Below are positions 14,274-21,214 of a DNA stretch of 21,214 nucleotides, piece by piece. Position 1 is the stretch's first letter. Each line of letters begins with the position of its first letter. The stretch comes from JAWUWD01 sp034112085 (lineage in GTDB: Bacteria > Bacteroidota > Bacteroidia > Cytophagales > Cyclobacteriaceae), in contig JAWUWD010000060.1 of assembly GCA_034112085.1 (NCBI GenBank), positions 1-21,214 of the forward strand. The letters run 5' to 3'. The translations under genes were made by a program, and so were the position numbers. Under the pieces are notes generated by a model. The model made no database searches, was not told the origin of the DNA, and was given only the letters and a program-made list of their open reading frames with translations.

Positions 14274-15157
14274 ACCCAGTTGACATCTTTCTTCAGCAAG
14301 TCCAAAGTTTCCTGCTCCTTACTTTCTGGTTTTGCTTGATAATTGTATTCCCAATTCGCTTGAGGTGGAAGACTCATGAGTATAGATTCTGTCCGTCCAT
14401 CCGTGTCTAGCCCGAACTTGGTGCCTTTATCCAAGACCAAATTGAATTCTACATATCTTCCTCTTCTTAGTTTCTGCCAAGAAGTTTCATTTTCTCCATA
14501 TGGCAGAGAATGATTTTTCTCCATCAAGCTAGTATAGATAGGAGCGAAGGTACTTCCGATTTCTTTTACAAAGTCAAAACGTTGTTCTTTGCTATGTGTA
14601 TCAGATTCGGCAAGTCTATCAAAAAATATTCCTCCAATTCCACGGGTCTCTTTACGATGTTTGATGTAGAAATAGTCATCTGCCCATTTCTTGAAATCAG
14701 TGTAATATGATTCGTCATGCAAGTCACAAGCATTTTTCAAAGACTGATGAAAGAATATAGCATCTTCCTTATTTACATAATGAGGAGTAAGATCTATTCC
14801 GCCACCAAACCACGAAGTGCCGTTACTCATTTCGAAATATCGAACATTCATATGAATAATTGGAACCATTGGGTTTTTCGGATGCATCACAATTGAAACC
14901 CCGGTTGCGAAAAAATCTGATTCTGGAAGTTTCAAGGCTTTAAGAATGCTATCTGGAGTCTTTCCATGGACAGCAGAGAAATTTACCCCACCTTTTTCAA
15001 TGATATTCCCCTCTTTCAATATCCGCGTTCTACCACCACCACCGCCTTCTCGTTCCCATAAGTCTTCTTGAAAACTTCCGCTACCATCAGTCACCTCTAT
15101 GGAGCGGCAAATGTTGTCTTGTAATGATTTGAACCAGTTGGTGATTTCTTCTCTCAT
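14270..15157 (-). CDS. hemF: Oxygen-dependent coproporphyrinogen III oxidase
   Basis: 295 residues, the normal length. It converts coproporphyrinogen III to protoporphyrinogen IX by two oxidative decarboxylations using oxygen, in cytoplasmic haem synthesis. Family signatures are complete: REGGGGGRTRILKEGNIIEKGGVNFSAVHG near the N-terminus, TGVSIVMHPKNPMVPIIHMNVRYFE, WFGGGIDLTPHYVNKEDA, and the C-terminal RGRYVEFNLVLDKGTKFGLDTDGRTESILMSLPP. The ATG at 15157 starts just before the first conserved helix. The gene stands alone on this strand, with its own upstream region shared with the E1 gene on the other side. Its presence implies an aerobic or microaerobic lifestyle. Confidence 0.96.
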   Translation of the reverse strand: MREEITNWFKSLQDNICRSIEVTDGSGSFQEDLWEREGGGGGRTRILKEGNIIEKGGVNFSAVHGKTPDSILKALKLPESDFFATGVSIVMHPKNPMVPIIHMNVRYFEMSNGTSWFGGGIDLTPHYVNKEDAIFFHQSLKNACDLHDESYYTDFKKWADDYFYIKHRKETRGIGGIFFDRLAESDTHSKEQRFDFVKEIGSTFAPIYTSLMEKNHSLPYGENETSWQKLRRGRYVEFNLVLDKGTKFGLDTDGRTESILMSLPPQANWEYNYQAKPESKEQETLDLLKKDVNWV

Positions 15158-15213
15158 AATTAATATTCTGGGGTAAAGATAGGGTAACAGTATAAACTAA
15201 AATACACTACTCT

Positions 15214-15221
15214 CAAATTTA
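15214..15221 (-). promoter_or_regulatory. Candidate -7 promoter element for hemF
   Basis: Read on the minus strand, TAAATTTG matches TAnnTTTG exactly, 57 bases upstream of the hemF ATG. No clear -33 TTTG is seen, so this is tentative. Confidence 0.35.
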
Positions 15222-15318
15222 TAGTTAGAGATTTAAATTATGGAAAAGAATAGCTTATAAATTAACAAATAGAACAGGTTTGAGATAGGTGCTAACATCT
15301 ACTGATCGCTGACTTTTT

Positions 15319-15387
15319 ATGAAAAACAATGTACTAAAAACGATGAACCAACAGGCAAAATCATTAGATTCGCAACCGATAAAATAA
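15319..15387 (+). other. Possible 22-codon leader reading frame upstream of E1
   Basis: An ATG at 15319 opens MKNNVLKTMNQQAKSLDSQPIK and stops at TAA 15385-15387, 16 bases before the E1 start. It sits in the 246-base gap between hemF and E1, which otherwise holds AT-rich sequence with no clear hairpin. There is no run of codons for one amino acid, so attenuation is not evident. It may be chance. Confidence 0.2.
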
Positions 15388-15403
15388 CAGCAAATCAGCA
15401 AAG

Positions 15404-17497
15404 ATGGCGGTGAAAGAAAAGCAGAAAAGCAAGAATACTAAGAATAGTGAAGAAGATGTATATCTGAAAGCATATCGATTGATGTGCGTAGCCAAACGAA
15501 TGGCGCAGTTATATGATGAAGAGAAAGATATTTGTGCAAAGTATGTTCACAGTACGTCCAGAGGTCATGAAGCCATCCAATTGGCGGCAGCCTTTCATTT
15601 GACACCAACAGATTATGCTGCACTATATTATAGAGATGAGTCCGTATTGCTGGGTCTAGGTATGGAGCCCTATGAGCTCATGCTTCAGTTGATGGCAAAA
15701 GCAGATGATCCTTTTTCTGGTGGACGTTCTTATTACAACCACCCTTCATTGAAGAGAGAAGGTTTCCCAATTATTCCTCACCAAAGTTCTGCAACAGGTA
15801 TGCAAGCTATTCCTGCTACAGGAATGGGACATGCAATCCATTACTTGGAAGGGCAAGGCTTGATGGATAGTGAGTTGAAGCCGGTAGTAGTTTGCTCTAT
15901 TGGAGATGGGGCGGTGACTGAGGGAGAGGTGTCTGAGGCGTTTCAAATGGCTGTGCTTCATAAGTTACCCATGATCTATTTGATACAGGATAATGACTGG
16001 GGAATATCTGCAACTGGCGCTGAGATGCGAGCGATGGATGCTTACGAGTTTGCAGCAGGATTCAAAGGACTTGCAAGGCTTCGTGTAGATGGAGCTGATT
16101 TCAAAAATTCATACGAGGGTCTAGCGAAAGCTTTTGCTTATGTAAGAGAGAAAAGAGCACCTATTTTGGTCCATGCTACCTGTCCATTGTTGGGTCATCA
16201 TACTTCCGGAGTTAGAAAGGAATGGTATAGAACTGAAGAAGATTTGAAATTGCATTCTGAGACTGATCCTTATGACAAATTATTAGATTATTTGTTATCT
16301 GAAGGACATTCTAAGCGTACACTTAATAAGATCAAGAATGATGCTGAGAAGGTGGTCATGGCTGACTACGAACGAGCAGTAAATGCTCCTGAGCCAAATA
16401 TAGAAGAATTTGATACACACGAGTTTGCACCATCTCCAATCACAGAAGAAAGTGGCGTTCGTAAACCAAAAGGAGCAGAAAAAGTAGTGATGGTGGATGC
16501 AGCCTTACATGCTGTAGATGACATATTGAAGCAGAATGCAGAAGCTTTGTTTTATGGTCAAGATGTTGGTGGCACATTAGGAGGAGTATTTCGTGAAGCG
16601 GCTACACTTGCACAAAAGTATGGAGATAGCAGAGTTTTTAATACGCCTATTCAAGAGGCTTACATTGTAGGTTCAACAGCTGGTATGTCGGCTGTAGGAG
16701 CTAAGGCTATCGTGGAGATACAATTTGCAGATTATATCTGGCCTGGGATGAATCAGTTGGTAGAAGAACTTTCCAAAAGTTGCTATCTGTCTAAGGGACA
16801 ATTTCCTGTTCAATCGCTTATTCGTGTACCCATTGGTGCATATGGCGGAGGGGGACCTTATCATTCAGGGAGTATAGAATCTACCCTATTGACGATCAGA
16901 GGTATCAAGGTAGTCTATCCATCCAATGCCGCGGATATGAAGGGGTTGATGAAAGCTGCCTTCCACGATCCTAATCCAGTCATCATGCTTGAGCATAAGG
17001 GACTTTACTGGTCCAAAGTTAAGGGGACTGGAGATGCGAAGACTTTTGAGCCAGATGATGAATACATTATCCCTCTTGGGAAGGCATATACGGTCCAAGA
17101 AGCCTCTCAAGAAAATATTGATAATGGAGATTCTCTAGTGGTCATCACTTATGGTATGGGAGTTCATTGGGCCAAGGCCGCAGCTAAGCAACACAATGGT
17201 GCTGTAGAAATACTAGACTTGAGAACGCTGAATCCTCTTGACTGGGAAGCAGTGATAGAAAGCACCAAGCGCCATGGTAAGGTATTGGTGTTGACAGAAG
17301 AGCCATTAATGAACTCATTTGCCGAGTCTTTGGCGGGTCGTATATCTAAAGAATGTTTCCAACAGTTAGATGCACCCGTGCAAACTTTGGGCTCAGCTAA
17401 TCTTCCAGCTATTCCACTTAATGTGGAACTTGAGAAGCAAATGTTGCCTAACGCGGATAAAGTGGAACAGGCAATTTCTGAACTTAGATCTTATTAA
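15404..17497 (+). CDS. 2-oxoacid dehydrogenase E1, fused alpha and beta subunits (branched-chain type)
   Basis: A 697-residue cytoplasmic ThDP enzyme that decarboxylates a 2-oxoacid and hands the acyl group to the E2 lipoyl domain. Residues about 20-340 are the alpha part: RGHEAIQLAAAF, GRSYYNHPS, and the ThDP motif GDGAVTEG at 167-174 running to Asn197 in IQDNDWGIS. Residues about 362-697 are the beta part: YGQDVGGTLGGVF, RVFNTPIQEAYIVG, AIVEIQFADYIWPGMNQL, GAYGGGGPYHSGSIE (active-site His) and VVYPSNAADMKGL. In most bacteria these are two chains; here they are one, as in many Bacteroidota. E2 and E3 are not in the window. The most likely substrate class is branched-chain 2-oxoacids, important for iso-fatty acids in this phylum, but pyruvate cannot be excluded. 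Confidence 0.92.
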   Translation: MAVKEKQKSKNTKNSEEDVYLKAYRLMCVAKRMAQLYDEEKDICAKYVHSTSRGHEAIQLAAAFHLTPTDYAALYYRDESVLLGLGMEPYELMLQLMAKADDPFSGGRSYYNHPSLKREGFPIIPHQSSATGMQAIPATGMGHAIHYLEGQGLMDSELKPVVVCSIGDGAVTEGEVSEAFQMAVLHKLPMIYLIQDNDWGISATGAEMRAMDAYEFAAGFKGLARLRVDGADFKNSYEGLAKAFAYVREKRAPILVHATCPLLGHHTSGVRKEWYRTEEDLKLHSETDPYDKLLDYLLSEGHSKRTLNKIKNDAEKVVMADYERAVNAPEPNIEEFDTHEFAPSPITEESGVRKPKGAEKVVMVDAALHAVDDILKQNAEALFYGQDVGGTLGGVFREAATLAQKYGDSRVFNTPIQEAYIVGSTAGMSAVGAKAIVEIQFADYIWPGMNQLVEELSKSCYLSKGQFPVQSLIRVPIGAYGGGGPYHSGSIESTLLTIRGIKVVYPSNAADMKGLMKAAFHDPNPVIMLEHKGLYWSKVKGTGDAKTFEPDDEYIIPLGKAYTVQEASQENIDNGDSLVVITYGMGVHWAKAAAKQHNGAVEILDLRTLNPLDWEAVIESTKRHGKVLVLTEEPLMNSFAESLAGRISKECFQQLDAPVQTLGSANLPAIPLNVELEKQMLPNADKVEQAISELRSY

Positions 17498-17513
17498 GAT
17501 TATTATTAACACT

Positions 17514-17545
17514 AAAAAGTCTCAGAGAACATCTGAGACTTTTTT
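17514..17545 (+). terminator. Intrinsic terminator after the E1 gene
   Basis: A 13-bp perfect stem (17514-17526 with 17532-17544; core AGTCTCAGA/TCTGAGACT) with a 5-base GAACA loop, ending in a run of six T, 16 bases after the E1 stop. It is a textbook rho-independent terminator, separating E1 from the transporter gene. Confidence 0.92.
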
Positions 17546-17592
17546 CTATTCCAGATAAACCACTTAACTTATTCACTTAATTTTAAGATTGA

Positions 17593-19812
17593 ATGGATTT
17601 AAAGAAAAGTAAAGCCAACTTCGGTACAGCTCCCGTATTTTTCACAGCAATATCCACCATCCTTGGTGCAGTGATGTTCCTTAGGTTTGGTTATGCAGTG
17701 GGTAACCTAGGGTTTTTGGGAACATTAGGAATCATCCTATTTGGTCATCTCGTGACCATTCCCACAGCAATGGCTATTGCTGAAATAGCAACAAATCAAA
17801 AAGTAGAAGGGGGAGGAGAATACTATATCATCTCCAGATCATTTGGGATCAATATAGGTGCTGCTATTGGGATTGCTCTATATATGTCCCAGGCCGTTAG
17901 TGTGGCATTTTATGTAATCGCTTTTGCCGAGGCATTCACTCCTGTCATAGATTATATTAGTGTTGAGTACGGTATTCTATTAGATAAGCGATTGGGCAGC
18001 TTGCCTGTAGTGATTCTGCTGAGTATTTTGATGATGAAGAAGGGGGCTGATATCGGGATGAAAGCACTATATGTCGTAGTAGGAATTCTATTTGTGGCTT
18101 TGATTTTGTTTTTTGTTGGTGAAACAGGATACCAGGCTGCTGGGACAGAATTTAATATGCTCGCGAAAGTCGAGGACGGGAAGGGCTTTTTCTTTGTTTT
18201 TGCCATAGTCTTCCCAGCCTTTACTGGGATGACCGCAGGCGTTGGGCTATCAGGCGATCTTAAAGATCCGAAGAAGTCTATTCCAGTAGGTACGATGATG
18301 GCAACCGTCATTGGGATGGTTATATATGTGTTTATAGCCTACAAGCTAACTATCTCTGCCAGCCCTTATGACCTCGTCAATGATCAATTGGTCATGTCTA
18401 AGATTGCCGTCTGGGGGTGGTGGATCATACCATTTGGATTGGCTTGTGCTACCATATCATCAGCTTTGGGAAGCATGATGGTTGCGCCTCGTACCTTGCA
18501 AGCACTTGCTGGGGATCGTATTTTTCCTGCACCCAAAGTAAATAGGACGCTGGCTAAAGGGAAACCAGAAACCAATGAGCCTTATAATGCGACCATTGTC
18601 ACCAGTATTATAGCTGTGGTATTTGTGCTGATAGGTGATGTCAATGTCGTTGCGCAAATTATTTCTATGTTCTTTATGATCACTTATGGATCTATTTGTC
18701 TCATCTCTTTTCTACAACACTTTGCTGCCGACCCATCGTACAGACCATCTTTTAAGTCAAAGTGGTATATTTCATTGATAGGAGCTGTCCTCTGTATATA
18801 CCTCATGTTCAGCATGAATGCCCAATACGCAATGATAGCAGTGGCACTGATGACCATCACTTATTTGATCATATCCAATACCAAGAAGGACAGCGAAGGG
18901 CTGGTAAAAATATTTCAAGGAGTCGTATTCCAGCTGAGTCGTCAGATTCAAGTCTTTATCCAGAATGCTGAACGAAGTGAGGAGAATTGGAGGCCATCTG
19001 TGATCTGTATTTCAGCAGATTTCTTTCAACGACCAATAGCCTTCAATTTTATGCGCTGGGTTTCTCACCGATACGGGTTTGGTACTTACATACACTATAT
19101 GAATGGCTACTTCTCCAAAGAATCCTATCAACAGTCTAACGATGAACTAACAAGATTGATCAAGATCTCTGGAGAGAATAAAAGTAATGTATATCTCGAC
19201 ACAATGATATCACCTTCATTCACTAGTGCGATTGCTCAGGCCATTCAATTGCCTAGTGTTTCAGGAAAGGATATCAATATGATATTATTTGAGTATGCAA
19301 AGGCAGAGCCGGATAACCTGCATCAGATTGTAGAGAATTTTACGCTAGTGCGTGCAGCTGACTTAGATATTTGTATTCTTGGAACTTCTGAAAAAGAGTT
19401 CGGTTTTATGAATAATATTCACATTTGGATTACACCGGCTGATTTGCAAAATGGTAATCTGATGATCATGATGGGATATGTACTCATGGGACACCCTGAC
19501 TGGAAGAAAGCACAAATTAAAATCCTTGCGATTTTTCCTGCTGATGAAATGGCTGAACAACGAGCCGAATTGATTGAATTGATTAAAGATGGAAGACTAC
19601 CCATCTCAACTAACAATGTAGAGTTAATAGCCAAACAGCAAGATGTGAGTACCAAGGAAGTAATCAATCAAAAATCACAAGATGCCGATCTCACCATTGT
19701 AGGTTTTAGAAGCGAGGCAATGAAGCAGAAAGAAGATGCCCTATTTGAGGGCTACGAAGGTATTGGTAACGTGTTGTTTGTCAACGCTGCAAAGAAGAAG
19801 GAGATAAGCTAG
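17593..19812 (+). CDS. SLC12-like (cation-chloride cotransporter) APC-superfamily transporter
   Basis: 739 residues: about twelve TM helices in residues 12-450 and a cytoplasmic C-terminal domain of about 280 residues. SLC12 hallmarks are visible: GAVMFLRFGYAVGNLG at 25-40 (TM1), GGGEYYIISRSFG at 73-85, and FPAFTGMTAGVGLSGDLKDPKKSIPVGT in the TM6 to loop region. The C-terminal half (RPSVICISADF...IKILAIFPADE...DADLTIVGFRS) resembles the SLC12 C-terminal regulatory domain, which has a universal-stress-like fold. Many bacterial annotations call this family 'amino acid permease'; ion or amino-acid substrate cannot be decided here. It follows the strong E1 terminator, so it has its own promoter. 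The secreted TapB-like gene follows after 50 bases and may be in the same transcript. Confidence 0.85.
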   Translation: MDLKKSKANFGTAPVFFTAISTILGAVMFLRFGYAVGNLGFLGTLGIILFGHLVTIPTAMAIAEIATNQKVEGGGEYYIISRSFGINIGAAIGIALYMSQAVSVAFYVIAFAEAFTPVIDYISVEYGILLDKRLGSLPVVILLSILMMKKGADIGMKALYVVVGILFVALILFFVGETGYQAAGTEFNMLAKVEDGKGFFFVFAIVFPAFTGMTAGVGLSGDLKDPKKSIPVGTMMATVIGMVIYVFIAYKLTISASPYDLVNDQLVMSKIAVWGWWIIPFGLACATISSALGSMMVAPRTLQALAGDRIFPAPKVNRTLAKGKPETNEPYNATIVTSIIAVVFVLIGDVNVVAQIISMFFMITYGSICLISFLQHFAADPSYRPSFKSKWYISLIGAVLCIYLMFSMNAQYAMIAVALMTITYLIISNTKKDSEGLVKIFQGVVFQLSRQIQVFIQNAERSEENWRPSVICISADFFQRPIAFNFMRWVSHRYGFGTYIHYMNGYFSKESYQQSNDELTRLIKISGENKSNVYLDTMISPSFTSAIAQAIQLPSVSGKDINMILFEYAKAEPDNLHQIVENFTLVRAADLDICILGTSEKEFGFMNNIHIWITPADLQNGNLMIMMGYVLMGHPDWKKAQIKILAIFPADEMAEQRAELIELIKDGRLPISTNNVELIAKQQDVSTKEVINQKSQDADLTIVGFRSEAMKQKEDALFEGYEGIGNVLFVNAAKKKEIS

Positions 19813-19862
19813 GATTTATTAACTTTACTGTCTAATGTTCAAGGACTTATAAAATAATAGAC

Positions 19863-20552
19863 ATGAAAATATTCACTACTTTATTCTTATCCCTTCTTAT
19901 CCAAATTGGTTATTCTCAATCCGATTGTAAACCTTATGTGCCTGTTTCTAAAGGCGCTAAATGGGAAATTACCAACTACTCTGGGAAGGGGAAACAATCA
20001 GGTAAGACGGCCTTTGAGTTATTGGATAAAGTAGAGACTGATAACCAATCAACGTTCACTATCAAATCAGTGTCATACGACAAAAAAGGAAAAGAAGTAT
20101 TTGCGAATACTTATGAAGCATACTGTAAGAATGGGAAATTTGAATTGAGTATGGCGCTGAAAATGGATGGTGCATCAATGCAAGCATATAAAGACATGGA
20201 TGTTGATATGGATGCCTCTGAACTAGAAATACCTTCAATGGATGATGAGGTGGGAACTGATTTGAATGATGGGCTATTGTCTATAGCAGTTGGTACTGGA
20301 GGTACACCAATAATGACGATGAAAATTGCATTAACAGATAGGAAGATCGAGGCAAAAGAGGACCTAACCACTCCAGCAGGAACATTCAAATGCTTGGTAG
20401 TGTCTCAAAAGATGAGTACCAAAATGATAATGAAAATAGAAAACACATCTAAAGAGTGGTATGCTGAAGAAATAGGAATGGTAAGATCAGAATCATACAA
20501 CAAAGGTGGTAAACTGACGGGGTATAGTGAGCTTACCAAATTCGAAAAATGA
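19863..20552 (+). CDS. Secreted TapB/DUF3108-like protein
   Basis: 229 residues with a signal peptide (MKIFTTLFLSLLIQIGYSQ), so periplasmic or surface-exposed, with no lipobox. The mature part starts DCKPYVPVSKGAKWEITNYSGKGK and goes on with alternating strands typical of a beta-barrel or lipocalin-like sheet. It includes the recurring pattern TPAGTFKCLVVSQKM and KEWYAEEIGMVRSESYNKGGKL, which matches TapB/DUF3108-like proteins. A Met/Asp-rich loop (MDVDMDASELEIPSMDDE) lies mid-protein. Two cysteines (in DCKP and AYCKNG) could pair in the periplasm; a third is in FKCLV. Its stop overlaps the start of the acetyltransferase gene (ATGA). Biological role unknown. Confidence 0.7.
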   Translation: MKIFTTLFLSLLIQIGYSQSDCKPYVPVSKGAKWEITNYSGKGKQSGKTAFELLDKVETDNQSTFTIKSVSYDKKGKEVFANTYEAYCKNGKFELSMALKMDGASMQAYKDMDVDMDASELEIPSMDDEVGTDLNDGLLSIAVGTGGTPIMTMKIALTDRKIEAKEDLTTPAGTFKCLVVSQKMSTKMIMKIENTSKEWYAEEIGMVRSESYNKGGKLTGYSELTKFEK

Positions 20553-21109
20553 GTAGTGAAGAGGTGAGAAATATACAGTTGTCAACTGAAAGATTGAAGT
20601 TCCGGCTAGTACAGATTTCTGATTTAGGGGCAATACACGACCTGCATTCTTTTCCAGAGGTAGATGAGTTCAATACACTTGGAATTCCTAAAGACATCAT
20701 TGAAACAAAGGAAATAGTCGAAGCCTTAATAACTGATGTTCAATGTCAGGATATTAAAGATTATACTTTCATTATAGAACAACTTCTCAATAATGAGTTT
20801 GTAGGATTAATAGCATTGAAGCTAGGGGGTGTGAAATCAAAATCTGCAGAAGTCTGGTTTAAGCTGCACCCTGATCAATGGGCTAAAGGGTTTGGAACAG
20901 AGGCGTTAAGTAAAATTATTGACTTTGGATTTATTGACCTTGGACTACATAGACTCGAAGCTGGATGTGCGGTCGAAAATATCGGATCGGCTAAAGTCCT
21001 TGAAAAAGCAGGGATGACTAGAGAAGGAGCAAAAAGAAAGTCCTTGCCTTTGAAGACGGGCTGGGCTGATAACTATGAGTATGCCATTCTAGATACAGAT
21101 AGAGGTTAG
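20549..21109 (+). CDS. GNAT family N-acetyltransferase (RimJ/RimL type)
   Basis: 186 residues, cytoplasmic. It opens with LSTERLKFRLVQISDLGAIHDLHSFPEVDEF, the usual RimJ/RimL start. The acetyl-CoA site is at HPDQWAKGFGTEALSKIIDFGF (Q-x-x-G-x-G type), followed by LGLHRLEAGCAVENIGSAKVLEKAGMTREGAKRKSLPL, the canonical block of alanine- and serine-N-terminal acetyltransferases and related small-molecule acetylases. The target (ribosomal protein N-terminus, antibiotic or metabolite) cannot be told. It overlaps the upstream secreted protein by four bases, implying translational coupling although the two proteins act in different compartments. Its stop overlaps the convergent downstream gene by four bases. 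Confidence 0.9.
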   Translation: MSSEEVRNIQLSTERLKFRLVQISDLGAIHDLHSFPEVDEFNTLGIPKDIIETKEIVEALITDVQCQDIKDYTFIIEQLLNNEFVGLIALKLGGVKSKSAEVWFKLHPDQWAKGFGTEALSKIIDFGFIDLGLHRLEAGCAVENIGSAKVLEKAGMTREGAKRKSLPLKTGWADNYEYAILDTDRG

Positions 21110-21214
21110 CACCCAATATCTTCACCATCATTCCATAGATAAATAGCCCGAGCTATAAATTCCTTGATCTGAGTTTCCTCAATCAAAATGGATTTAGTGA
21201 ATCGAATACAGCCC
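21106..21214 (-). CDS. C-terminal end of a probable DUF1801 protein (partial)
   Basis: Reading the minus strand into the window end gives the last 35 residues of a protein, ending FIARAIYLWNDGEDIGC before the TAA at 21106-21108. The piece GCIRFTKS followed by an acidic helix resembles the C-terminal element of DUF1801 proteins (small YdhG-like, sometimes called iron chaperones). Most of the gene lies beyond the window, so the family call is tentative, but the open frame and clean stop support a real gene. Its TAA shares the TTAG overlap with the acetyltransferase's TAG. Confidence 0.5.
   Translation of the reverse strand, partial: GCIRFTKSILIEETQIKEFIARAIYLWNDGEDIGC

Noticed and set aside
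17952..18311. Minus-strand 119-codon frame inside the SLC12-like gene
   Set aside because: Antisense shadow of conserved membrane helices; its composition follows the opposite strand's codons.
1..21214. Search for CRISPR arrays, tRNA or rRNA genes, IS ends, phage or defence genes
   Set aside because: No regularly spaced repeats, no transposase or integrase motif, no cloverleaf noticed by eye and no toxin-antitoxin-like pair. The window looks like core chromosome.

Overview
The window reads as chromosomal DNA of a Bacteroidota bacterium, most likely a Cytophagales-type marine or soil organism. Evidence: AT-rich coding sequence, matches to the Bacteroidota -7 promoter element (TAnnTTTG) and little Shine-Dalgarno signal, an FtsX-type permease with the N-terminal prefix common in this phylum, a seven-TM AraC-type regulator, a NamZ (DUF1343) lipoprotein, and a single-chain E1 alpha/beta 2-oxoacid dehydrogenase. 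The taxonomic placement is inference from gene families. I see no IS element, phage gene, CRISPR array, tRNA or rRNA.

Layout. 1-2833: the end of a PadR regulator overlapping by one base a long duplicated FtsX permease with no ATPase beside it, closed by a strong hairpin. 2945-5244: a secreted thioredoxin-like/TPR protein (minus), then a CoA-binding protein and a bestrophin-like membrane protein (plus). 5268-8341: a secreted S41 peptidase downstream of a membrane-bound AraC-family regulator (minus), with a perfect palindrome between them. 8461-13812: an envelope-rich stretch with a PlsC acyltransferase, NamZ muramidase lipoprotein, LolC/E-like permease, polyprenol-phosphate-mannose-synthase-like glycosyltransferase, GmhB-like HAD phosphatase and PAP2 lipid phosphatase. 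13875-15157: a small STAS/SpoIIAA-like protein and hemF. 15404-17497: fused E1 of a branched-chain-type 2-oxoacid dehydrogenase, closed by a clear intrinsic terminator. 17593-19812: an SLC12-like cation-chloride/amino-acid transporter. 19863-21109: a TapB/DUF3108-like secreted protein translationally coupled to a GNAT acetyltransferase. 21106-21214: the 3' end of a probable DUF1801 gene.

Genes alternate strand almost one by one, giving seven convergent pairs in 21 kb, several with touching or overlapping stops. Most genes are therefore probably monocistronic; the clear two-gene units are PadR-permease, AraC-S41 and TapB-GNAT. Envelope biogenesis (phospholipid, peptidoglycan turnover, lipoprotein sorting, lipid-linked sugar) is the recurring theme, but the genes do not form one operon and I do not find a convincing undescribed multi-gene system. 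The points most worth a second look are the palindromes in the AraC-S41 spacer and in the divergent promoter regions, the GmhB-like phosphatase lacking its zinc ligands, the TTG start of the LolC/E-like gene, and the bestrophin-like protein. No gene-free stretch exceeds 300 bases; the longest is about 246 bases, upstream of the E1 gene.
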